A stretch of 64,000 nucleotides of DNA from Galeopsis tetrahit. Its lineage: Eukaryota; Streptophyta; Magnoliopsida; Lamiales; Lamiaceae. Below the pieces are notes generated by a model. The model did not search any database. It saw nothing but the letters and a program-made list of their open reading frames with translations, and was not told where the DNA came from. Shown piece after piece: positions 51,941-62,102 of the stretch. The position numbers and the translations under genes are program-made. Location of the stretch: contig OY776119.1 in the NCBI GenBank assembly GCA_963675135.1, positions 3,332,148-3,396,147 of the forward strand, written 5' to 3'. Numbering within the stretch: the stretch's first letter is position 1; every line of letters starts with the position of its first letter.

Positions 51941-52441
51941 TATAAGTCAATTTAGTCCAATAACTTTCTACCTCTTTTGAAATGGTCCCAAAAAAGTTAA
52001 ATGTACCCATTTAGCCCCCATTTTCTTTTTGAAATAGATCAAATTGATAATTTTAACTTTTTTAGGACCAAAACAGAACAAAATGTAAAAAAGTGTGACT
52101 AAATTAGTATTTAACTTTTTTTGGGGCCATTTAAAAAAAAGATACTCCCTCCGTCCACGAAAAGTAGTCCCATTTGCCCTATATTTTTTGTCCACAAAAT
52201 GTAGTCACATACCCTTTTTTAAAACTATCACCCTTCAACCATCACTTAATTACTCAAATTGCCATCAACTTTATTCACAAACAATCACTTTATTCAAAAT
52301 GGACCCCACAATACCCTACAATACCCTTACTTTATCTACTTTATCTACCTTGTTCTTAAAACATGTGCCCCATGCATCCTCATGTCCCTACTTTTCATGG
52401 ATGGAGGGAGTAGAAAATTATGGGATTAAATTGACTTTTAT
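51941..52441. mobile_element. Mutator-type MITE in intron 2 of copy E
   Basis: Inverted ends ATAAGTCAATTTAGTCC on the left and, on the opposite strand, ATAAAAGTCAATTTAATCCC on the right. A Stowaway-like MITE is nested inside. No coding sequence. Confidence 0.6.
52145..52410. mobile_element. Stowaway-like MITE nested in the intron MITE
   Basis: 266 bp, with inverted repeats of about 30 bp starting CTCCCTCCGTCCACG on the left and CTCCCTCCATCCATG on the other strand, and TA target duplications (52143-52144, 52411-52412). Confidence 0.85.
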
Positions 52442-53335
52442 CTAAAAAAAAAAAATCAAATAAAGTGAATCTCATAATTGATCAAACCTGGTAACGTCTT
52501 GAACAAGATTTGGTGCACAACTGCATGTAAATAAACTGTAATCAAGGTTTGATCGCCATACTCTAATAGATTAGCAGCAGTGTGCCTATACCCATTCTCA
52601 TCAAAAATTGTACCCCCAATTTTGGTCCCTTGCAAATGCTCAAACGTGAATTCATTGTACGGCAACACCCCGGCTTCTAGCAATCCGTCCCTCACTGCAG
52701 CTAACCACCCATATAGCAATGGTCGAGACACCAACTTCTTCTCCACCCACTCATACGACTCATTCACTAGCCGCGGGTCCAACCCCACCTCCCTCAAGAA
52801 CCTACTGTCTGCCCTCGAATAGAATCCTGCATTGATGGCAGTTCCCCCACCCAGGACGCGTGCGCGTCTATTCACAACACCGTCTGTTGAGACAAATTCT
52901 TGTGCGAGGGAGCTCGGTGAATTGTCCAATAATGTCGATTGAAAATTCGTCAAATGAGTTATGTTGGGGTACGGAAGGCCACCCCTCTCTAGAAGTAGTA
53001 CTTTGGCATTGGCGGAGAGCGTCGCTGCCACAGCGCAGCCTGCGGTTCCACCACCGACGACTATGTAGTCATAGTACTCTACTCCAGTTGCTGACGTGGC
53101 ATCTTTTGCAATAGAGGAGTATGGTCCTGATCATAAATACACAACATGAAATTAATTTTATGTAAAATATATGTATATAAAAGTAATGCCTAATTACCTT
53201 TCTCGGGAAAAGAAGAAACGAAGAAGATCCGAAGAGAAGCTGCAATAATGAGGATCCACATTACAAAAGCCATAGTTTCAAAATTAAAAGTTCACATGCA
53301 TGAAGCAAGTGAAGATGACCGAACTCCTTTTGTAA

Positions 53336-54230
53336 GAGAAATATTAAGGTGCAAATTAATATGATAGAGACTAATCATAGAGAAAATTACGTGCATATAA
53401 AGATTTCATCCCTTCATTAATTATAAGATTTTGATGAAATGAGATACGTAACTAATTTACTATTAATGTGGATGCAGTCTTTGTTGAGAATAATTAAATT
53501 AATTAAAGGTGTATGTAGACTATGAAATAGCTCCGTAAATTGTAAAACAAATTTATAGGTTTTGGAGAATAGAAGAATAAAAAAACATACTCACAAGCAC
53601 AAGAAAAACGTGTTATTGCATGAACAAAATATGAGTACAAAAAAACATAAATTTATATAGGTGGAGAATAGAAGAATAAAAAAAGAAAGAAACAAAACAC
53701 TTAGATTTATGACAAAATTATTTTTTAGGAGTCTAAAAATCGATTCTCAAAGAAGAAATAAAAAGCATCATGAAACTGAGGTAATTAAGTAGAATTAGAA
53801 ACAGAGACGTAAGAAAAAGGAAAAGGAAAAGGCTAGTACCAGTTGCAAGAGAAAGAGACATATGCTGGCAATCATAGGGAAATAAATAAATAAATGTTAG
53901 GCCCACAGACATATGCTGGCAACCATAAGGTACTCCCTCCATCTCACAATTTTTTTTTTTTTATATTTATAATTTAATAGTAATTTCATATATACTCATA
54001 TCAAAGTAAAGATTTAAAAAAATTTATAAGATGAACTATCAGTCTAATTCCTATACATAATTAGAATTCTAAAATGATTTTTTTTAAAATCAAAATTAGT
54101 CAATCAGTTTCTTTCGAAAAATAAAATAAATATTGCATACCAATTCAATCTTTTACCCTCGCCACCATTGATTTTAAAAGACTTTAATTGCATGTTTGTT
54201 TAATTTTAATTGGAGTGTTGGTTACTAATT
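53336..54230. other. AT-rich upstream flank of copy E
   Basis: No gene. GTTAGGCCCACAGACATATG near 53890 matches other GMC upstream flanks. A lone Stowaway-like end (ACTCCCTCCATCTCAC, around 53932) has no visible partner. Confidence 0.45.
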
Positions 54231-54247
54231 ATTATTGTGTACATATT

Positions 54248-54406
54248 TATTTTTTTTGAAAGGAAAAGGATATTATATATTAAGAATTAATCCGAGAACA
54301 AGATGTGCTCGGATTAAAACAGAAGTTCTGAGTATTACACGATAATAATTGAGCAAAAGAACCAAAACGCCTATCAAAATTACAGTACTGTATTAAACAT
54401 CTACTA
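54248..54406 (-). mobile_element. Short 5'-truncated retroposon with 17-bp target duplication
   Basis: A poly(T) start (minus-strand poly(A)) and about 150 bp of body lie between perfect direct repeats ATTATTGTGTACATATT (54231-54247 and 54407-54423). This is the signature of LINE-machinery insertion. The body is not recognised. Confidence 0.7.
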
Positions 54407-54423
54407 ATTATTGTGTACATATT

Positions 54424-54810
54424 AATTTATATTATTGTGGATTATATTGTTTCAATGTTTATATGCATGAAAAAACGGGATGGGGGCACGGGTGGCTGTC
54501 TAGGACCCGTGCGGGGCATGGTGCGGCTCTAGGGCATAATATATTAGAACGCGACTATTCAACTACGTACCTGGTCCAACCTACCCCATTGCCATCTCTA
54601 TTGGACTTATGCCCGCCTTTATTTGAAGTGAAGATTAATTATTGATTGGCAACTATATTCATAAGATTTTATTCCCTGTTGCCGGAATAAATTCAGCATT
54701 ACTTTTCGTGGTCAATTACAGATTTTAAATATTGCAGCTGATTCCAATGAATTTCATTTAAGTAATCAATCATTGACCATTAGTTTTTTTTTTTTGAAAG
54801 GAAAAAGAGA
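54424..54810. other. Intergenic DNA
   Basis: No gene. A GC-rich patch near 54478-54530 gives a meaningless ORF. A T-run at about 54785 adjoins the relic Copia. Confidence 0.35.
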
Positions 54811-57800
54811 ATGTGGAGAAGATCTTTAGAATTGTTTCATTGACATTGAAGTATTGACTAATGTCATATATATACAAGGGTGAATAAGTAATCTGGATTT
54901 AGTTATTCAACTAACTAACTAATTAACCACTTAACTAACTAACTATGTTGACGCCCCCTCAAGCTAGACGGATGGGGACAGACGTGAATCTTGGATCGGA
55001 AGAAGTTGAACAGTGGGCGAGGAAGGCTTTTTGTAAAGATGTCCGCTATTTGAAGATTTTATGGAACAAATTGAGTTGTTAGACGACCAGCGACAACAAG
55101 TTCCCGGACGAAGTGATAATCAATGTCAATGTGCTTCACCCGTTTGTGAGCTACATGGTTTTGGCTGAGAAAGAGAGCGCTCTTATTGTCGCATAGAAGG
55201 CGAGGAGGTTCTGTGGGAAGGCCTCGTAGTTCGCGAAGAAGAGAGGTCACCCAGATAAGTTCAGAAGCAGTGATAGCCATTGCTCGGTATTCAGATTCGA
55301 AACTAGATCTGGAGACGGTAGGTTGCTTTTTGGCACTTCAGGAGATGAGGTTTGGACCGAGGAAGATGGAGTAGCCATAAGTAGATCTGCGAGTATCTAG
55401 ACAACGAGTCCAGTCAACGTCAGAGTACGCGAGGTGATGTGACGACCCATGAGAGAAATCGAGACCATATTGTAGAGTTCCTTTCACATATCTGAGAATT
55501 TATTTGACCGCCTGAAAGTGGTATGTAGTTGGGGATGCCTGAAACTGATTAACAGTGTGATTGACCTCAAAGGAAAGATCTGGTCGTTTAATGGTGATAT
55601 ATTGTAGGGCGCCGACCAGAGAGTGATAACTTGTGGAATCAGAGTAAGGAGTGCCGACCATGCGAAGAGTTTCAGTGGAAGAGAGACGAGTGGCCACGGG
55701 TTTGGAGTCGAGCATGTCGGCGCGAAGGAGAATGTCGCGAGCATATTTGAATTGACTGAGAAAGAGACCAGAAGAGGTGTAAGTAATTTCCAAACCCAGA
55801 AAATAGTTTAGCTTACCCAAATCTTTGATCGCGAACTCTTTTTAGATGTGAGCAATGAAGGCATTATCATTGTCTGTGATGATGATATCATCAACGTAGA
55901 TAAGGAGATAGAGAGTCATGTTTGCCTGATGGAGAATAAAGAGAGAGGTGTCAGATTTACTTTCCAGGAAGCCTAAAGAGATAAGAAAATTACTTAAGCG
56001 AAGAAACTAGGCCCGATGAGCTTGTTTTAACCCATAAATTGCTTTATAAAGACGATAGACATGGTTTGGGTGAGTAGGATCAGTGTAACCGTGGGGCTGT
56101 TTCATGTAGACTTGTTTGTTGAGTTGTCCATGAAGGAAGGCATTGCTAACGTCTAATTGACGAAGAGATCAATTGTTGAGAACAACAAGATAGAGGATAA
56201 TGAAAACAGTGGAAACTTTGACGACCGAACTGAAAGTGTGGTCGTAATCAAAACCAGGAAGCTGAGAAAATCCTTGGGCGATGAGGCGAGCTTTGTGCCG
56301 ATCGATGCTTCCATCAGATAGGTATTTAGTTCTAATTACCCATTTGGAGCCTATGATATTTTCAGTGGAAGGGCGAGGAACGAAAGTCCACATATTGTTG
56401 GAATGGAGGGCATGGTGCTCGGCATCCATGGCTGCGACCCATTCTGGAGATTTGGAGGCAGAATTGAATCCCTTGGGTTCTTTTAGTGGAATGAATGAAG
56501 GCAAGAAAAGCATTAGTGGCGAGAAATGAAGCATTGATCGAATGTTTTGGTTTAAAGATGCCATTTTTAGATCGAGTACGCATAGCATGAGTTGGACGAG
56601 GAATGTTCTGACGGTGAGGTGGAGAGAGGGCAGGAGGAAAGGGAGGATGGCAGGGAGTAGGTAGAAGAGGTGGTGTAGGTGGTGGACCTGGAGAGGGAAG
56701 AGAATCATTCGCGGATATGCAAACTAAGCAAGGCGAGGAGGAACCAGTAGTAGGTGCATCCATGTATGTTGAAAGGTCGGGAGAGGTAGGCGAGGACGAA
56801 CAGGACTGTAGAGTTTTGAACGAAAAGGTTTGTTCGTCGAACTGTGCATGGCGAGTAACATAGATCCGCGAAGAGGAGGGATCTAGGTAGCAAAATCCTT
56901 GATGGCGAGACCTGTAACTAATGAAAACATAAGGGATGCTACGAGAAGATGGTTTGTTAGGAGCATATTCACGAAGATATGGAAAAACACGACAACCAAA
57001 GACATTTAAGTTATCAAAGCGAGGGGAAGAGGAAATAATTAGTTCATGAGGAGTTTTGTTATTTAAGACAAAAGAGGGAATGCGATTAATAAGATATACA
57101 ACCGTGCCAAAGGCTTCAACCTAATATTGGGAAGGAACCAATGAGTGAAATAATTAACATAGATAAACCTGTTTCAGTGATGTGTCGATGTTTTCTTTCT
57201 GCTCGACCATTTTGAGCAAGAGTGTATGGACATAACATAGTGTGAAGAATGCCAGTTTGAGAGAATAAGGTTTGCAGTTTATTATTAGTGAATTCAGTGC
57301 CCCCATCAGTGAAATCTTTTGATTTTAGTGTTGAGTTGATTTTCCACCAATTGTTTAAATTGGACGAACACAGAATAAAAGCTAGATTTTTGTTTTAGAG
57401 GATAAAATCAAACAAAACGAGAGAAATTATCAACAAATATAGCATAATACCGACAACCATCGCAAGATATAGTTGCGCACCCCATAAATCACAGTGAACA
57501 AAATCTAACAAGGAATGTGCATGTTTATTATTTATATGAAAAGGTTGACGAAAACACTTAGTAAGTTGGCAAGAAGTACAAGATACAAGAGTGGGGAGAA
57601 TTGAGGTAACAAAGATATGTCCTAGGCTAGCGAGCAGGTTTACATTGCTAAAGTGAGTATGTCCAAGGTGATCATGCCAAAGATCATAAGAAGCCCTTGT
57701 TTTATTTTTAGTATGAAGTGCAGAGACGAAAGAATCAAATGACCTATCCAAGATATAAGGCCATTTTCACGATGCCCCCGGACGAGTAAAGTCCACATAA

Positions 57801-57905
57801 CTCGATTCTGAATTTCAAAAGAGGAATTAGTAAACATAACAGAGATAGAATGATCAAACGTGAGTTGACTAATAGAAAATACGTTTTTGGTTATATTAGG
57901 GACAA
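54811..57905 (-). pseudogene. Decayed Copia (Copia-5), 3' LTR to integrase
   Basis: On the minus strand, broken frames in Copia order are: pre-integrase/integrase (SYDLWHDHLGHTHF, then FVHCDLWG, 57751-57395), the linker, RT start (GSKWVIRTKYLSDGSIDRHK, LIAQGFSQLPGFDYDHTFS, about 56400-56230), RT end (GKLNYFLGLEITYTSSGLF, about 55810) and RNase H end (LLCDNKSALFLSQN, HIDIDYHFVRELV, 55280-55059). A purine tract (TAGCTTGAGGGGGCG, minus strand near 54955) precedes a short 3' LTR of about 140 bp (54811-54950). The 5' LTR and gag are missing at the right end. Many stops and frameshifts mark an old insertion. Confidence 0.85.
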
Positions 57906-57914
57906 CAAGAACGT

Positions 57915-57916
<2 letters not shown>

Positions 57917-57963
<47 letters not shown>
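57917..57963. repeat. (TA)n(GA)n compound microsatellite
   Basis: About 12 TA units are followed directly by about 11 GA units, at the exact right border of the relic Copia-5. Confidence 0.9.
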
Positions 57964-59570
57964 GATGTCACATCCCGATTTTAGGGCCTAGATGAAAACA
58001 CCATTCTTCTACTATTAGAAGGTCAATTAAATAAAATAATGTCTTATCTTGATTTTTAAAAGGCACTGAAATACTGATGTAGATTAAATTTAGTAATTTA
58101 TAAAAATAATTTACAGCGGAAGTAATATTAAAGCAAATGACAAATTTGAAAATTTAAATAAAACACTTAAAAATAAATTAATTTACAATAAAATACGATT
58201 TTTAATAAACAAAGGATGTGACTTTTTATTTAATTAAATACTCAAAAAATCATAATCATATATTAACTAATTAAATCGCAATAATATTAAAATAAAAATT
58301 AATTTCTTGGCACGCATCCACCGTCCCTACACCGCAACTCCTTTAATCATGTGAATCTGTGAAAAGTTAATATGATTGGAGTGAGCAAAACAACTAGCTC
58401 AATGGGATCCCCTTTGTCAAAGTTAAATATCAATGCAAACGTAACCATCAACTCACAAACATGCGTAAATAATTCATCCATATATTGACCAAGTAAATTG
58501 ACCAATCTGTATATTGACCAAGTAAATTGGCCAATATGTATATTGACCAAGTAAATTGGCCAATTTGTATACGGTGGAGTTGCCCCCAAGGATCTTACCA
58601 TCCCGGACTGTAGTCCCCGCTAGCTATAACGACCTTTCCGTCGAAATAACCCATAATAAACATAAACATAGGATCATGTAGCCAAACAACAATTAAATTC
58701 ACAAATAACATTTAAAGGGGAGAAAGTGAATACATAGTAAGAAGATCTCATTTCAATTTTATATCGTGGATGCAATGAAAAATAGTTTTAATCCTCTTGG
58801 AATCGACTTCCATGAATCGTGAGTAGAATAAATATATCTATGATTTTCGTGTGAGAACGTTTCTTTTTATGTATCTTTTATTTTACAACTTGAGTCCTCT
58901 ATTTATAGGAGAGAAAATAGTTTTTCTTGTGAGAAAAGTTAGGGATTTGAATCTATCATACAAATTTACTTAAAATATTTCTCATAGATGTTGATGAAAG
59001 TTTTAATATATATTTTTCGCAATATATCTTATTTCACGCATTAATTAAATAAAATAATTTTAATACGGAAAATGACGTATAAATTTAAATTCAGACTCGG
59101 TGGCTTATCTTGAAATTGATATCTTGAAATTGATATATATGGGCATTTGAGATTTATAATAATAAAAATAATAATAATTGGCGACCAAATATAAATTTTG
59201 AAATCAATCCAAATTTGAAGAATCTTTATTCCTAAAGTTAAATTCAAACGGACAAGTATGTATATCTATATAATTATATATTTTATTAAAAAATTTAAAA
59301 TAAAGAAAATAATATATCAAATATGATTATATGTACATTTAAAATCACATATATATATTAATTACTTTTAAATAATCATTTATAAAATTTTAAGAGATAA
59401 GAATAATCCGTATGTTTTTAAACGAGCTGTTTGAGCGAAGAACGAAGGGATAGTAGGAGCAGATGTTGACGTGCCATTGAGCGATCTTGTAAAAAGATCA
59501 TGGGATTCTGCCATAACGCGGGGGTTAGAGAAACCAGGAAGAGGGGATATATTGATTTGGGAGAAAAAAA
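57964..59570. other. Unclassified repeat-like AT-rich DNA
   Basis: No gene. It begins CACATCCCGATTTTAGGGCC with GCGGAAGTAATATTAAAGC downstream, then GGATCTTACCATCCCGGACT near 58590; these phrases recur in plant retrotransposon-derived DNA, but the family is not identified. A 29-bp tandem repeat lies at 58481-58567. Confidence 0.4.
58481..58567. repeat. 29-bp tandem repeat, three units
   Basis: Three head-to-tail copies of TATATTGACCAAGTAAATTG plus nine further bases, with one or two differences between units. Confidence 0.85.
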
Positions 59571-59618
59571 CTATTTACGTCACGTAACTTTTACCTTTTT
59601 TGAAAAAGTCCCAAAATA

Positions 59619-59809
59619 GTTAAAATTTTAATTTACGTCCCATAACTTTTTTAATTGCTTAATTTACGTCCAATTTCGCCGAAGTTAAAAATTTTTGCCG
59701 AAAATCTACAAATTGAATATAGAAACAACGTCGTTTTGATCACTCCTACGTAAATGGGATGTAAATTAAGCAATTAAAAAAGTTATGGGACATAAATTAA
59801 ATTTTTAAC
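59619..59809. mobile_element. Foldback MITE
   Basis: Arms of about 60 bp (59619-59680 and 59749-59809) are inverted copies of each other with few mismatches (left arm has CCCATAACTTTTTTAATTGC; the right arm is its complement). The loop is about 68 bp. The ends resemble Mutator-type MITEs. It would form a strong hairpin in RNA or single-stranded DNA. Confidence 0.75.
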
Positions 59810-59845
59810 TAAAACGAGACGTTATGCGAAAAAGATAAAAATACT

Positions 59846-60605
59846 CAACAAATGAATACATTTCACTATAAAATTAATCTAACATTTTAAAATTTATATT
59901 TATTAAACAAATAAAACTAAAACTGTTATTTAGTTTTTTTCGACATCAAAACTGTTATTTAGTTGTAAAATCAACTTATGCATTTTATAATTATATTCAA
60001 ATTATATATAATTTTATAATTAATTTGTAATTTATGAAATCATTTGACTAAATAATTAATTGATTTTAGTGTTAAATTTTTTAAGTTGATAGAAACTGTT
60101 AGAAAGACAACGGTTGGGATCGTTTTTGTAAAAAATGGGACCACAAAAGAATGTGGGATCAAAATTGTTTTTGAAAATATTTCAAGGGAGCTAAACTGCA
60201 ATTTACCCGTTTAATTTATAAGAGAGAAGATGATGATGTATTCATATTTTTAATTAAATGTAGCAATTTTTATTAGATGTGGCACTCAATCACCAAATTT
60301 GTCGGATGAAAATTTTTAAACAAATGTTCGAGTCGCACGTGTCAGTTTCAGGAGAAAATTTTGATTTTCCGACCAAAAGGTTGTAAATTGGAAACCTAAG
60401 GATGTATTTTGAAAAATTGAAAATTTAAAGGATTTAAAATATAATCGACATAAGTTACAAGGCGTAATAACATTTCACTTAAAGGGTAATATGTGAATAT
60501 TTTTGCAGCCTTATTTTGTTATTTTGCAGCCTTATTAAAATAAATTCTCTAATTGGGCTTACAAAATGGACTGCTTCTATTGCTAAAATTAGTTGAACCA
60601 ATTTC
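59846..60605. other. AT-rich DNA downstream of gene F
   Basis: No gene or recognisable repeat beyond A/T runs. Confidence 0.4.
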
Positions 60606-62066
60606 TTATTTCTGCTGCAGAATTTTCTTTCCCATATACCTGCATTACAAGATCGAAAAAATCGATTAGTAGTTAATTAATTATTTTCAAACAAACCTTT
60701 CCAAAACATATATTTTCGAGTTAATACTCAGTGGCAGGTCCAAGATTCAAAATTTGGGGACGGTTTCGAACCTGAGACCTAGAGAGGAGCACACTCCTAA
60801 GTCCAACTTGTTGGGTGGTTGTTTTTTGTTTAACTAATTGGTGTCCACGGTTACATATTGATATAATTATACACACATATATATAAGAAGACGTGCGTAA
60901 TTTATGTGGACGGGAAGAGTACTATTAAAACATCACATACCTTCCGAGCATCATGATAGTTGCCTGAGGATTAGTTCCGGGGGAAGTGTAAAATGTTGAA
61001 GCATCAATCACGCGCAACGAATCCACACCCATCACTCTATAATCCGAATCTACGACCCGACCCACTTGACACCCTCCATGAAAATGCCATTGTGTCATCA
61101 CACTGTCGACACAAAACTTCTCCAATGAAAGAGGTCCTGTGATCACGCGCCTTATCCTAAAGTTAGTAGGAATCGTCAATGTTAACCGCAATAGTGATTC
61201 AAAGCTAGTGAAAGGGTATCGAAATTTGGAGAAGGCGTTCGATTGGACAACTCTTTTGACGATCTCCATGTTCTGCACGCACTTCTGAAGGTCCCTTGGA
61301 TCCTTGAAGTAGTTGAACGTCACTTTCGGATTCTGATTCGGGTCTTTGCTCTGGAGCTCCAAATCCCCGGTGGAGAAGGGTCTTGCCACCTTTTCCCCGA
61401 TGATTCCAGATTGTGTGATGTTAAGAAATGGAAGATTAATGCCTAAAATTGACAACCCCAGAAATCCACTAAGTGCTTCAATGTAGCAACCCATTTCGTC
61501 ATTGAGTATTCCTACGGCCTCGGGTAGGGAGTTTTCGACGGGCAAAGGGGAAGGTATTAAAACTATATTGAATGGGTTATCGGATAGGTCCTGGCCCACC
61601 ATTGGGTGATCCAATACAACGTTTATTCCGTGGTCTTGGAGATGTTGAGCCGTCCCAATACCACTCAACATCAACAGTTGTGGGCTCCCCACTGTACCGG
61701 CTGAGAGAATGATCTCACTTGTGGCATTGTTTTTCAAGAATGTGGTATGGCTACTGCCTTTTGAGTCTTTGAACACAACACCGTAAGCCTTGGGTTTTTG
61801 CCCTGCAAAAATGTAAATTAGACTGAATTAATAATAGGGATGTAATAAGTGAGTCAAGTTTTGAGCAAGTAGCTACCGAGTTCGAGCTCGTAAATACTCG
61901 GCTCGAAAGTCTCGCAAGCCTTATCATACTAGGACAATATTTACTATTCTGGTTTTAATATATAATTTATATTTATATACACGTAATCGAGTCAAGTTGA
62001 GTCATTTGACTAATTAAATACCGATTAGATTAAGTTGGTAATTGGGTAAATTAAGGTGCATGGGTA

Positions 62067-62102
<36 letters not shown>

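Larger units (their letters stand above)
47347..53273 (-). pseudogene. GMC oxidoreductase copy E, interrupted only by a CACTA transposon
   Basis: Exons are 53273-53198, 53126-52488, 51844 to 51026 (continuing at 47585-47552 across the transposon) and 47428-47347. Every part is open: signal peptide (MAFVMWILIIAASL), FAD motif, signature 1 (ARVLGGGTAINAG), signature 2 (GALGSPQLLMLSGIGP), WHYHGGCQVGRVVD. A 3437-bp CACTA element sits in exon 3 between Gly and Thr of the conserved PGTNPQ. Leaving it out, the total is a clean multiple of three, about 549 codons, with a long 27-residue tail. The reading frame therefore survived until the insertion. Splice-out or germinal excision could restore function in some alleles. 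The promoter box is degraded (TTACAAAAGG, 53326-53335). Intron 2 holds two nested MITEs. Confidence 0.88.

Noticed and set aside
52095..52445. 116-codon ORF in intron 2 of copy E
   Set aside because: It falls entirely inside nested MITEs.
55186..55374. Plus-strand ORF of 62 codons
   Set aside because: It lies antisense to the RNase H remnant of Copia-5.
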